From CAVQJU01 sp963712905 (lineage in GTDB: Bacteria > Acidobacteriota > Vicinamibacteria > Vicinamibacterales > CAVVIG01), in the NCBI GenBank assembly GCA_963712905.1, contig CAVQJU010000002.1, forward strand, positions 186,001 to 250,000: a stretch of DNA of 64,000 bases. Reading direction: 5' to 3'. Shown one piece after another: positions 1 through 13,299 of this stretch. The translations under genes and the position numbers were made by a program. Every line of letters begins with the position of its first letter. The first letter of the stretch is position 1. The notes beneath the pieces were generated by a model that worked only from the letters and a program-made list of their open reading frames with translations, had not been told where the DNA came from and searched no databases.

Positions 1-154
1 CACCGAGATCGTCGAACCCGAGATAGCGCGTGTAGTAGTCGGGCTCGGTCAGCTCGACGCCGCGGTGGGCCAGGACGTCGCGAAACGCGCGGAAATGGAG
101 CGGCTCGCTGTTCGCGATGACGCCGTCGAAGTCGAAGACGATGGCGCGGAGCAC
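1..154 (-). CDS. HAD-family hydrolase, N-terminal fragment
   Basis: Partial gene: only the first 51 codons lie in the window, and the rest runs off the left edge. The protein begins with GTG (154-152) and reads LRAIVFDFDGVIANSEPLHF. The DFDGV(I) motif with the nucleophile Asp and the following S/N-E-P-L-H are HAD motif I and the start of the cap of beta-phosphoglucomutase-like phosphatases. Its GTG shares one base with the TAG stop of the DUF1684 gene upstream, so the two are probably co-transcribed. The substrate cannot be told from this fragment. Confidence 0.8.
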   Translation of the reverse strand, partial: MLRAIVFDFDGVIANSEPLHFRAFRDVLAHRGVELTEPDYYTRYLGFDDLG

Positions 155-748
155 TACTTCTTCATCCGCTCGCCGGCGCGGATGGGAATGTCCAGCCGGT
201 TTTCGCGGGGCGGGTACGGACACTCGTACGTCGGGTTGTAGTAGCAGTACGGAATATAGGCCCGGTTGAAGTCCATTTCGTAGATGCCCGTGCCGTTGCG
301 GTTGAGGTCCATGAACCGCCCGGCGGCGTACGTCTCGGTCCCGCTCGTGAGATCGCTGAACGGCACGAACAAATGGCTGGGATCGGCGCCGACCTCGAGA
401 AACGCGGTCAGCTTCATCGGCTGTCCCTTGAGCGCGAACTCCAGCGAGCCTGCGCGCCGCATCTTCCGCTGGGTGCCCGTGGAGGTCGGCATCTCGATGA
501 CCGTCGGATCGTTGCTCGGCTTGAGCGAGGCCGGCACGTTGTAGTCCGGGTCGATCGGGAAGTACGCGAGCGGCAGGAACTCGGCGTGCCGCGCCTTCGG
601 AATCGGGTCGTTGCCCGCCTGAAACGCCGCGTCCTTGGCGGCGCGGTCTCCGGCGACTTTCGCCGGGTAATCACGCGAGTCGTCCGGCGGCTTGCTGGCG
701 CAGGCCGCGGCCCCCGCGATCGCGACGACGGCGGCGCACACAATCAGG

Positions 749-771
<23 letters not shown>
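154..771 (-). CDS. DUF1684 family secreted or lipoprotein
   Basis: A 205-residue protein with a hydrophobic N-terminal segment (IVCAAVVAIAGAAAC) ending in a Cys that may be lipidated; the lipobox is weak. The rest matches what I know of DUF1684: a conserved RAYIPYCYYNPTYECPYPP stretch near residue 170, then ENRLDIPI and AGERM at the end. The biochemical function of this family is not known to me. The start is uncertain: GTG at 771 or TTG at 756 both keep the signal segment, and both overlap the end of the acyl-CoA dehydrogenase gene. Last but one gene of the fatty-acid cluster as seen here. Confidence 0.75.
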
Positions 772-2527
<1,756 letters not shown>

Positions 2528-2529
2528 GA

Positions 2530-3700
<1,171 letters not shown>

Positions 3701-3708
<8 letters not shown>

Positions 3709-4372
3709 GCCAGTCTCCCAGCAGGTCCTCGATCGCCTCGGCGACCTCGACAAGCTTGCCGTCGAACAGGTGATCGGCGGCGTCGATGACCACGAGCTCC
3801 TTCGGATCCGCCGCGCTCGCGTAGAACGCCTGCATCTCCTTGAGGGGACACCGCTCGTCGCGCTCGCCCTGGATGAAGAACTTCGGTTTGGCGCTCGTGC
3901 GGATGGCTTCGAAGTCGTAATGTGACAGCGGAGGGCAGAGCCCTACGAGCGTCGAGACGCGCGGATCGCCCTCGCCGGCGCTGAGCGCGATCCAGGCCCC
4001 GAAGGACATGCCCGCGGCCCAGAGGGGAACTCCTGGATGCTGCGCGTGCATGAAGTCGAGCGCGGCTCGGAAGTCGTCCATCTCGCCGACGCCTTCGTCG
4101 AAGCTGCCCGCGCTGGTGCCCACCCCACGGAAGTTGAAGCGCAACACCGCGCAGCCGATGCGGGTGAAGGCTTTCGCCGCCTGGAAGACGGCCTTCGTGT
4201 GCATCGTGCCGCCGAACTGCGGATGCGGGTGGCCGATGACGACGGCCGCGTGCAGGCCGTCGGCCTGGCCGCGCTCCACGAGGCCATCGGCGTTCACGCC
4301 TCGCTCGAGCGGCGGCTCTTCCATGAGCGCTTCGAGGGCGCCGGCCGGGCCCGGGATCTCGCGGACGCGCAT
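3701..4372 (-). CDS. alpha/beta hydrolase (COG2945-like)
   Basis: A 223-residue cytoplasmic serine hydrolase. The nucleophile elbow is GMSFGAW with Ser about 123, GHPHPQFGGTMHTK near residue 47 is typical of the small COG2945 hydrolases, and a C-terminal DHLF supplies the likely catalytic His; GERDERCP probably holds the acid. The ATG overlaps the stop of the preceding hydrolase by one base, and the gene sits inside the beta-oxidation operon. A thioesterase or short-chain esterase role would fit that setting, but the substrate is not shown by the sequence. Confidence 0.82.
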
Positions 4373-5190
4373 CAGGCCACCCCCACCCGGCTGCCGTTCG
4401 GCAGATTCAGGGCGCTGGACGCTGCGCCGGCCACGACAAACTCGTACACGACATCGGCGAACGCCTCGGGGCGTGTGATGGTGCCGAAGTGCCCGGTGCG
4501 CTCGAGCACGAAGCTCCGCGCGCCCGCAATGAACTGCAGGTACGTCGCGGTGCTCTCAACAGGCACGACCCTGTCCAGCCCCGCCTCGCCTGTCACGACC
4601 AGGGTGCGTGCAGTAACGCGGCGGCAGTCCGCCACGATGTCGTGCGAGCCAAGACCAACGGCGCGCGCGGCCATCGCCGGCAACGAAAACGGCGCGCGCA
4701 CGGCCGTTCCGAGCTGCCAGCGCGCGAACTTCAAGCGATCCCGTAACGACGGAAATGCGGCCGTGAGCTCGGGCCGCACGCGAAACGGCGACTCGGCGAA
4801 AAATGCCGGCCCGAATACCAATGGCCATCGCGCGTAGACTTCGTGCCGCGGTTTCAGATGCCAACCCGCACCGGGTGACGACGCGATGACCAGCGCTTCC
4901 GTGCGCGACGGCTGACTCGCTGCGAAGTGGGTCGCGACAACCCCGCCGTACGAGACGCCGCAGACGATGGCGCGCTCGATGCCGCGCGAATCCAGAACGT
5001 GGCCGACACGCGCGGCGTCGGCCGCGACATCCGAATGCCCGTTCTTTGCGCTGGGGCCGAGCGAGAACGTCACCACGCGAAAGCGTCTGGCAAGCGCATC
5101 GACGGCCGGTCCCAGGTACTGCCACGGTCCATTCAGGATGGGTACCAGGACGAGCGCAGGTCCGTCGCCGAGTTCCTTGACCTCGATCAT
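4372..5190 (-). CDS. alpha/beta-fold hydrolase
   Basis: A 272-residue protein of the general alpha/beta hydrolase fold: an early strand PALVLVPILNGPW for the oxyanion region, the nucleophile elbow CGVSYGGVV (Ser about 80), and a C-terminal RTGHFG carrying the catalytic His. There is no signal peptide. Its ATG overlaps the TGA of the dehydrogenase/hydratase gene upstream (TGATG), and its own TGA overlaps the next ATG, so it is embedded in the fatty-acid operon. I cannot assign a substrate. Confidence 0.8.
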   Translation of the reverse strand: MIEVKELGDGPALVLVPILNGPWQYLGPAVDALARRFRVVTFSLGPSAKNGHSDVAADAARVGHVLDSRGIERAIVCGVSYGGVVATHFAASQPSRTEALVIASSPGAGWHLKPRHEVYARWPLVFGPAFFAESPFRVRPELTAAFPSLRDRLKFARWQLGTAVRAPFSLPAMAARAVGLGSHDIVADCRRVTARTLVVTGEAGLDRVVPVESTATYLQFIAGARSFVLERTGHFGTITRPEAFADVVYEFVVAGAASSALNLPNGSRVGVA

Positions 5191-7479
5191 CAGTTTCTCA
5201 GCGGCTTTCCGGTCTTCAGGGTGTGCTGGATCCGCTCCAGCGTCTTGCGCTCGCCGCACAACTTGAGGAACGCCTCGCGCTCGAGATCCAGCAGGTACTG
5301 CTCGGACACGGTCGTCTGGTGCGGCAGCGGCCCGCCGGCGAGGACGTTCGCCAGCGTGCGGCCGACCAGGGCGTCGTGGTCGGTGATCCGGCCGGCGCGC
5401 CAGGCCAGGTGGACGCCGAGCTTGAGCGGCGCGAGCACCGCGTCGCCGCCGACCGGAATCGCCGTGCGCGGCGCAGGCGGCCGGTAGCCCTCGCGCACGC
5501 GCTCGAGCGCGACGGCCTTCGCGTCGGCCATCAGGCGCTCGCGGTTCATCGTGATCGCATCGACTTCGCGCAGAAAGCCAAGCCGCGCGGCGTCGGCCGC
5601 GCTGGTCGAGACTTTCGCGAAGCCGATCGTCTCGAACACCTTCTGCACGCGCGGCAGCAAGTCCGCCCGCGGATCTGCCAGGCCGTCGACCGATCGCGCG
5701 AGCATTTCCTTGGCGCCACCGCCGGCCGGAATCAGCCCGACGCCGGCCTCGACGAGGCCGATGTATCCCTCGGCGGCCGCCTGAATCCTGTCGCCGTGCA
5801 GCGCGATCTCGCAGCCGCCGCCAAGCGTCAGGCCTGCCGGGCACACGACGACGGGCACGTCCGAGTGCCGCAGCGCCTGCGTCGCCCCCTGGAACGTGCG
5901 GACCATCAGATCGATGTCGTCCCAGTTGCCTTCCTGCGCCTCGAGAAGCAGGAGCATCAGGTTCGCGCCGGCCGAGAAGTTCGGCGCGTCGTTGCCGACG
6001 ACCAGCGCGGCGAAGTTCGATGCCGCCTCGCGCACCCCGGCGTGCAGCATCTCGAGGGTGTCGCCGCCGACCGTGTTCATCTTCGAGTGGAACTCGACCG
6101 CCAGCACGCCGTCGCCCAGGTCGATCAGGCTCGCGCCGGGGTTCGTTTTCACGACGCCGCCGCTCTTGCGCGCGGTCGCGAGCAGCTGGCGACCGGGTCC
6201 GGGCGGCGGCAGCGATCCGTCGCGGAAGCGATTGCGTCCGGCGCGCACCAGCTCCGCGACCATCGGCGGAGGCTCGGGGTTGCCCGTTGCCGCGAGCACT
6301 TCGCGGACGCCGATGGCATCCCAGATCTCGAACGGCCCGACCTCCCAGCCGAACCCCCATCGCATCGCACGGTCGACATCGTCGATCGAGTAGGCGATCT
6401 CCGGCGCGACGCGCGCGGCATACAGCAGCAGCGAGCCGAGCGTGGCGCGCAGGAAGGCGCCGACGTTGTCGTTGCCGAGAAACAGCGTCTTCGTCCGCTC
6501 CGCGACATCCTCGATCGCCCGCGCCGCGTCGAGCGCAGGCAGGCGCGAGGACTGCCTCGGGCGGTAGGTGAGCGTCGCCGGGTCGAGCGTCAGAATCTCC
6601 GAGCCATCGGCCGTCTTCACGCGCTTGTAGAATCCCTGGCCGCTCTTCTCGCCGACCGATCCCTGCGTCGATGAGCGCCCGCGACCATCGGCGGCAGCGC
6701 GAACTGTTGCGCCTCGTCCTCGGGCAGCTGCGACAGGAGGTTGCGCGCGACGTGGCCGAGCACGTCGAGGCCGGCGATGTCCATCGTGCGGAACGTGGCG
6801 CTTTTTGGACGTCCGAGCGCCGGGCCCGTGATGGCGTCGATGTCTTCGATCGTCAGCGCGCCGCCGTCGAGCGTCCGCAGCACCGAGATGACGCCGTACA
6901 GGCCGATGCGGTTGGCGATGAAATTCGGCGTGTCCTTCGTGACGACGACGCCCTTGCCGAGCCGGCGATCGGCGAACTCGGACACTCTGGCGACGACGGC
7001 CGGGTCGGTGTCCGCCGTCGGGATCACCTCGACGCAGCTGCAGGTAGCGGGGCGGGTTGAAGAAGTGCGTGCCGAGCCAGTGCCGGCGGAACTCGGCGCC
7101 GCGTCCCTCAGCGATCACGGACAACTGGAAGGCCGGACGTGTTCGACGTCACGATGCAGCCGGGTTGCCGCACGGCCTCGATGCGCTCGACCAGCGAGCG
7201 CTTGACGTCCAGCTGCTCGACGACCGCCTCGAGTATCCAGTCGGCGCCGGCGAGGCGCGCGAAGTCGGTGTCGAAGCCGCCGGTGCTGATCAGGGAAGCC
7301 GCCTCGGCCGTGAAAAACGGATCGGGCTTCAGTCCGCGCGCACGCTTGAGGCCGTCGCGTGCGACAGCCGCCGTCATGTCCAGCAGCAGGACGGGGACGC
7401 CGGCGTTGGCGAAGTGCGCCGCGATCTGCGCGCCCATCGTGCCGGCGCCGAGCACCGCTACCGACCGAATCAGCGACAT
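5190..7479 (-). CDS. 3-hydroxyacyl-CoA dehydrogenase / enoyl-CoA hydratase fusion, frameshifted
   Basis: About 760 codons, the size of FadN-type bifunctional enzymes. The N-terminal half is the NAD-binding dehydrogenase (SVAVLGAGTMGAQIAAHF with GxGxxG; HFFNPPRYL; KDTPNFIANRIG; a C-terminal GFGWEVGPFEIWD domain). The C-terminal half is a crotonase domain (NFSAGANLMLLL; AGLTLGGGCEIALHGDR; EAGVGLIPAGGG). The ATG at 7479 follows a GGAGG ribosome site. The reading frame is interrupted near 7127, 7034, 6687 and 6672; each break is repaired by dropping one base, and the protein on both sides is well conserved. I read this as sequence error in one intact gene. It heads the beta-oxidation operon. Confidence 0.85.
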
Positions 7480-7542
7480 CAACCTCCAATGTTACAATGC
7501 GCGGTCCCGCAGACAGCTTTGATCGTCCTTACAGGAGGATTC

Positions 7543-10035
7543 ATGATCCGCTGGATCGCCGCTGCGTGCCTCATCTTCACCTGTTCCACTGTCGTTCGCG
7601 CGCAAACCGCCGGCATTTCAGGAACCGTGGTTGACGAGACCGGGGAGCGGCGTTCCAGGCGCGACGGTCCAGCTGACCGGACCGGCCCGCCGCGAGCTCA
7701 CGACGTCGGGACAGGGAGGCGCGTACCGTTTCACGGGCCTCCCGGCCGGCACCTACCAGGTGACGGTGTCGCTCGTCGGCTTCTCGCAGGCGACCCGCGA
7801 CGTCGTCGTCGCCGGCGCGGACGTCATGGTGCCGGCGATCGACGCTGAACGTCGCCAACCTGAACGAAACCGTCGTCGTCAGCGCGACGAAGGTCGAAGG
7901 CGCTCTCGTGAACGCGCCCGCGACGATGAGCGTCGTGACGGCGCAGGAGCTCGCCAGCTCGCCCGCGCAGAACTACGGCGACCTGCTGCGATCGGTGCCG
8001 GGCGTCGAACGTCATTCAGCTGTCGGCGCGCGACATCAACGTGACGAGCCGCCAGGCCACGTCGCACGCTGTCGAACTCGCAGCTCGTGCTGCTCGACGG
8101 CCGCTCGATCTACCTCGACTTCTTCGGCATCGTGCTGTGGGACTTCCTGCCGACGAACCTGACCGACATCAAGCAGATCGAAGTCATTCGCGGGCCGGCG
8201 TCGGCGGTCTGGGGCGCGAACGCGCTGACCGGCGTCGTCAACATCATCACGAAGTCGCCGCGCGAGGCGCCCGGCGACGACCGCCTCGTTCAGCCGGCGG
8301 GTTCATGAACCGCGACGCCGGGTCGACGCGTCGGCAAGGGCGTCGGCGGCCTGTTCGGCGCAACGCGTCAGCGTCTCGCAGGCGCCCAACGACCGTCTGG
8401 TCGTACCGCGTGTCGGCGCGGCTACTTCAGCTCCGATGCGTTCCCGCGACCGACCGGCACGCATCCCGGTCATCACCGATCCGCGCGAATCCGGCGCGCC
8501 ACGGTCGGCGGCGCGGCGTATCCCGTCGACGGCGACGGGCCGCGTCGGGCACCGCGTTCGAGAACCGCGGCACGAGCCAGCCGAAGTTCGACGTGCGGGT
8601 CGATCAGGAGCTGTCCAACGGCGGCCGCGTCACCTACGAGGGCGGCGTCGCCGGCACCGTCGGGCATCATCTACACCGGCATCGGCCCGTTCGACATCCA
8701 GTCCGGGTCGTACCATCGGGTTACGGCAGCGTGAACTACAGCCGCGACGCGCTCAAGGCTGAACTTCTTCATCGAACTTCGTCGAGCGCCGACGCGCCGA
8801 ACCTGCTGCTCCCGGATCCGACGACCGGCAAGCCGCTGCAGCTGAATTTCACGACGCAGACCTACGACTTCGAGGCGGGCGACGCGCGTCCGCTCGGCAG
8901 CCACCAGGTGCTGATCGTACGGCGGCAACGTCCGGCGCAACAACTTCGACATCACGCTCGCGCCGAAGGCGCGAGGACCGCAACGAGCTCGGCGCGTACG
9001 TGCAGGACGAGATCTTCCTCGACCAGTTCCGCTTCACGATCGGCGGCGCGCGTGGACAAGTTCGGCAACCTCGAGCGATCCGGTCTTCTCGCCGCGGCTG
9101 GCGGCGATCGTTCAAGCCGCCGCCGGACCACTCGGTGCGCGTCTCGTTCAATCGCGCGTTCCGGTCGCCGTCGGTCATCAACAACTATCTCGACAACATC
9201 ATCGTCGTGCCCAGCGACCTGAGCGGCCTGGCGCCGCTGCTGCCGCCGCCGCTGCGGCCGCTGGTCGCCACCCCGTTCCCGCTGGTCGTGCACGCGGTCG
9301 GCAGCGAGCTGCCGATCGGCTCGACGCCGCAGGCGAAGCTGACGCGAGGAATCGCTGACGGCGTACGAGATCGCGTACACCGGCACGATCAGGACGCGCA
9401 CGACCGTCGGCGTGGCGTTCTACGTCAACGACCTCGAACGACAGCATCAACTTCGTCGCAGCTGCCGATCGAACCTCGATCCCTATACGGCCGCCAACCC
9501 GCCGCCCGGCTGGCCGCTGCCGCCGTCGATCCTCGCCGCTGATGGCGCCGCGGGGCATCTACCTGCCGCGGACGGCGTTCACGTATCTGAACCTCGGGCC
9601 GCTCCGCCAGAAGGGCATCGAGCTCTCGCTCGATCACCGGATCAACAGGGCCTGATCGGCGTTCGCGAACTACTCGTGGCAGGGCGAGCCGACGATGCTC
9701 GACGATCCGAACCCGTATCCCGACGCAGGAGCTCGCGCTGCCGCCGACGAACCGGTTCAACGTCGGCTTCAACTTCGACGGCGCCGCGATTCCTCGGCAG
9801 CGCGTCGGTGAACTACTCGGACAAGGCGTTCTGGAGCGACGTGCTGACGAGCCCGTACCACGGCTACACCGACGCCTACACGATGGTGAACGGCAGCTTC
9901 GGCGTGAAGTGGACGAACGGCAAGGTGACGACGCTCGTCAAGGTGACGAACCTGTTCAACCAGGACATCCAGCAGCACGTGTTCGGCGACATCCTGAAGC
10001 GGACCGTGTCGTTCGAGGTCCGCATCAAGTCGTAG
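7543..10035 (+). CDS. TonB-dependent outer-membrane receptor, heavily frameshifted
   Basis: Joined piecewise, the translation is a standard outer-membrane receptor: signal peptide (MIRWIAAACLIFTCSTVVRA), a carboxypeptidase-regulatory-like beta domain (GISGTVVDETG... GLPAGTYQVTVSLVGF), a plug domain (NETVVVSATK; VVTAQELASSP; IEVIRGPASAVWGANALTG; VVNIITKSP), then a long beta-barrel ending near SFEVRIKS. An AGGAGG ribosome site (7533-7538) precedes the ATG. More than ten frame breaks occur in the first 900 bases alone, each curable by removing one base (for example near 7645, 7844, 8007, 8065, 8276, 8295, 8329, 8366, 8403 and 8419). Such density points to uncorrected sequencing error, although a decayed gene cannot be excluded. 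The ligand is unknown. Confidence 0.8.
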
Positions 10036-10084
10036 GGCGGACCTTCAGGGCCGCGGTCGGCGGGCCTGAAGGCCCGCCCTACGT
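10034..10084. repeat. GC-rich double-hairpin intergenic repeat, copy 1
   Basis: An imperfect inverted repeat directly after the receptor stop codon. The left arm TAGGGCGGACCTTCAGG and right arm CCTGAAGGCCCGCCCTA face each other around a short centre. It is the same kind of unit as at 17414 and 52814. Its right end contains the stop codon of the converging beta-propeller gene, so it lies exactly between two 3' ends and could act as a bidirectional transcription stop. Confidence 0.75.
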
Positions 10085-11131
10085 CACGTCGAACACGAAC
10101 ATGCCGGGCGTCACGAGCAGCCGCCCGTCTGTGTCGAAGAAGAAATGGTTCGGCGAGCGGAGACCCGCCGCTCGGAACTGCACCGTCCGGACTTTGTCGC
10201 CGTCGGAGTCGAACACGTAGGTGAACGGCTCGACGAAGCTCATCCACAGCCGGCCGCCGGCATCGGCCGCCGCGGTGCGGATCGTGGGCGTGACAAGCGG
10301 CAGTTCGCCGGTGTCGGCCCTGCGCCGCGGCCACTTCGTCGGCAGGTGCGCCGACGAACTCGTCGATCTCGCGGCCCTGAATCCGCCGTTCGAACAGGAG
10401 CTTCCCGTACGGGTCGTACCGCCTGAACATCGGCTCGCCTGACTGAAACACGAAAAAGAAGCCGCCCTGCGGGTCGATGACCGGCAGGCCGACGTTCAGC
10501 GCCACGTGAAGCGGCGGGTCGTCTTCGTGGCCGGTCGGCCTGAGCTCGCCGAAGGACCGAATGGGCGTGCCCGCCAGCGAGTACTCCGTGATCAGGAAGC
10601 CGGTGTCCGGCTGCGAGAGCAGGATCGAGTCGCCGGTGAACTGCAGCGATCCGATGCCGTTGAGCACGAGGCCGTCGAGCACGACGCGTGCCCGCGTCCG
10701 GCCGGGCAGGAAGAACCCGTTGATGCGGAAACCGGCCGGCGAGAAGATCTGGATGCGCTCGCGGTTCTCCGGCGAGTCCGCGACGACGAAGACGCCGGTG
10801 CGCCGGTCGATGGCGAACGCGACCGGGTTGATGATCCGGCCGGGCTCGCTGCCGATGTGCACGATCTCCCACGCGCTCGCCGCGCGTCGTCGACGCCGAA
10901 CACGATCTGGCTCCGGCGATCGAAGACGAAGTACTGGCCGGACGCCGCGCGCTCGAAGCCGGCGACGTCCCTGAACCGTCCCGCCAGGTGCGCCGGGATC
11001 GCGTCCACCGACTCGAGCACGTCGGTTCGAAGCGCGTACAGCACGATGGGGCTCACGAACACGCAGGCGCACAGCGCGGCCGCGACGAGCCGTTCAGTAG
11101 CGCGCGGTTTCTCGAATGGCCTCGAGGACAT
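10079..11131 (-). CDS. membrane-anchored six-bladed beta-propeller protein, frameshifted
   Basis: Starts with ATG at 11131 (MSSRPFEKPRATERL), followed by one hydrophobic segment (VAAALCACVFVSPIVLYAL), so it is probably exported or anchored with the propeller outside. The body has repeated blade-like stretches (GQYFVFDRRSQIVFGVD; GVFVVADSPENRERIQIFS; LHVALNVGLPVIDPQGGFFF; GRLLVTPGMFVFDV), as in NHL/6-bladed propeller proteins. Frame breaks near 10875 (two bases) and 10340 (one base) are repaired by deletion and lie inside the error-rich block. The start overlaps the end of the E1 gene by 38 bases. The binding partner is unknown. Confidence 0.65.
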
Positions 11132-13255
11132 CGGCGGGCTGGGGCAGGATGGCGTCCTCGAGATCGGGGCAGTACGCGACCGGCGTATCGAGCGCGCCGA
11201 CGCGGCGGATGGGGGCGTCGAGGTGTTCGAAGAGGTCGCTGCCGATTCTCGCCGCGATCTCGGCGCCGAAGCCGCACGTGATCTGATCCTCGTGCGCGAC
11301 GACGACGCGGTTCGTGCGCGGCGACCAGCGCGGCGATGGCTTCCCAGTCGTACGGCGCGATCGTCCGCAGGTCGAGCACCGCGGCGCTGATGCCGTCGCG
11401 TTCGGCCTGGTGCGCCGCCACGCAGCGATCGCTGCACGAGCGCGCCCCACGTGATCGACGACGACGTCCGAGCCGTCGCGCCGCAGGCTGGCCTTGCCGA
11501 ACGGGATCATGAAGTCTTTGCCGGGATACTCGCTCTTGTTGTACGTCTGCCGGTACAGGTGCTTGTGCTCGAGAAACATCACCGGGTCGTCGCAGCGGAT
11601 GGCGGTCCGCAGCAGGCCGGCCGCATCCGCCGCCGTGGACGGAAACGCGATGCGGATCCCCGGGCAGTGCGCGAAGATGCTCTCGCCCGACTGGCTGTGG
11701 TACGGGCCGCCCTTGACGTAGCCGCCGATCGGCACGCGGACGACCATCGGGCACGAGAAGTGGTTGCCCGATCGATACCGCAGCATCGACATCTCGTCGC
11801 GCAGCTGCATCATCGCCGGCCAGATGTAGTCGAAGAACTGGATCTCGACCACCGGCTTGAGCCTGCGCACGGCCATCCCGACGGCGCGGCCGATGATGCC
11901 GGCTTCGGCGAGCGGCGAGTTGAACACGCGGTCGTCGCCGTACAGCCGCTGCAGGCCGTGCGTGAGCTTGAACACGCCGCCCTTGCCGGACACGACGTCG
12001 AGCGCTTCCCGCCGGCTGGCGTCCGCCACGTCCTCGCCGAAGACGACGATGCGCGGGTTGTGCGCCATCTCGTCCCTGAGCGTGCGGTTGATGGCGGCCA
12101 CCATCGTGTCGGGCTTGCCCTCGGGCTGCGCCGGCGTGTCGAACGCGTCCGACGTCGGGATCGACGTCGGGCGAGTACACCCAGAGCGCGGCGGTGTCCG
12201 GCGCCGGCTTCGGCGCGTGAAGCGCCGCCTGCGCGGCCTCGTTGACCTCGGCTTCGACCGCGGCGAGCGTCGCGCTCAGGTCGGCGTCGGTCGCCGCTCC
12301 CCGCGCGCGCAGGACGTCGGCGAACCGATTGATCGGATCGCGGCTCTGCTCGTTCGCGCGCTCCGCCGGCGTCTTGTACAGCTTCTCGTCGTCTGAAAGC
12401 GAGTGCGAGTAGGGACGCGTGACGTGCGCGTGCACGAGCGCCGGGCCCTTGCGCGCCGCGAACGTGGGCCGCGGCCGCGCGCATCGCGCGGAGGCTGGCG
12501 AGAAAATCGGTGCCGTCGACCGTTTCGACGTGCAGGCCGGGAAACGCGCGGACGAGCCGCGAGATGTCGCCGCCGGCCGTCTGGACCTCGACGGGAACCG
12601 AGATCGCGTAGCCGTTGTCCTCGACCAGAAACAGCACGGGCAGCCGTTGCAGGCAGGCGGCGTTCAAGGCCTCCCAGAACTCGCCCTCGCTCGTCGTGCC
12701 GTCGCCGAGCGAGACGTACACGACCTCGTCGCCGTGGTACCGGCTCGCGCGATCGGTGATGGCGCCGACGCGGTCGTAGATGACGCCGGCTTCCGCCGCG
12801 CCGACCGCGTGCAGGACCTTCATGCCGGTGGCGCTCGATCCCGAGACGATGTTGAGCGCCACGGCGCCCCAGTGCGACGGCATCTGGCGTCCGCCGGAGC
12901 TCGGATCGTCTTTCGAGCCGACGGCCGCGAGCAGCATGTCGAGCGGCGTCACGCCGAGCTGCAGGCACAGCGCGCGATCGCGATAGTAGGGGAAGAACCA
13001 GTCGTAGCCCGGCCGGAGGATCATGCCGGCCGCGACGAGGACGGCCTCGTGGCCGGCGCCGCTGATCTGGAAGAAGGTCTTGCTCTGGTTCTTGAGCTGG
13101 ATTTCCTTGTCGTCGATCTTCCGCGAGAGGAGCATGCAGCGGTACGCCCGCAACAGGTCGGCGTCGCCTGGATCCGTGCCGCCCGCCTCGGACTGACTCA
13201 CGGGCGCCGTCGCCGCCGCTGCCGCCTCGCCGTTCACGACGGTGGAGGCCTTCAT
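11094..13255 (-). CDS. 2-oxoacid dehydrogenase E1, alpha and beta subunits fused, frameshifted
   Basis: One reading unit of about 720 codons. The N-terminal part is an E1-alpha (thiamine diphosphate) subunit: FFQISGAGHEAVLVAAG, PYYRDRALCLQLG, then GDGTTSEGEFWEALNAA with the metal/ThDP-binding GDG...N motif. The C-terminal part is an E1-beta subunit: VVVFGEDVAD, GVFKLTHGLQ, NSPLAEAGIIG, EIQFFDYIWPA, ending ILPQPADVLEAIRETARY. A linker of about 70 residues joins them. This resembles branched-chain or acetoin-type E1 rather than the single-chain AceE. Single extra bases near 12451, 12156, 11455, 11412 and 11316 break the frame. No E2 or E3 gene is in the window. The preferred start ATG at 13255 has no ribosome site and may be leaderless. 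Confidence 0.82.
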
Positions 13256-13299
13256 GCCACCCGAATTATACATCCGGCGCGAATGGTAGTATTGGCCCG
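13256..13299. promoter_or_regulatory. divergent, possibly leaderless promoters
   Basis: A 44-base gap between two divergent starts. On the minus strand a perfect TATAAT (13270-13265) lies 9 bases before the E1 ATG. On the plus strand TAGTAT (13287-13292) lies 7 bases before the cupin GTG. Neither start has a purine-rich ribosome site at the right distance, so both transcripts may begin at or next to the start codon. The -35 boxes are weak on both strands. Confidence 0.45.

Noticed and set aside
7543..10035. TonB receptor region as several small separate genes or a programmed-frameshift gene
   Set aside because: The pieces join into one ordinary receptor when single bases are removed; breaks are too many and too irregular for programmed shifting, and neighbouring genes show the same defect.
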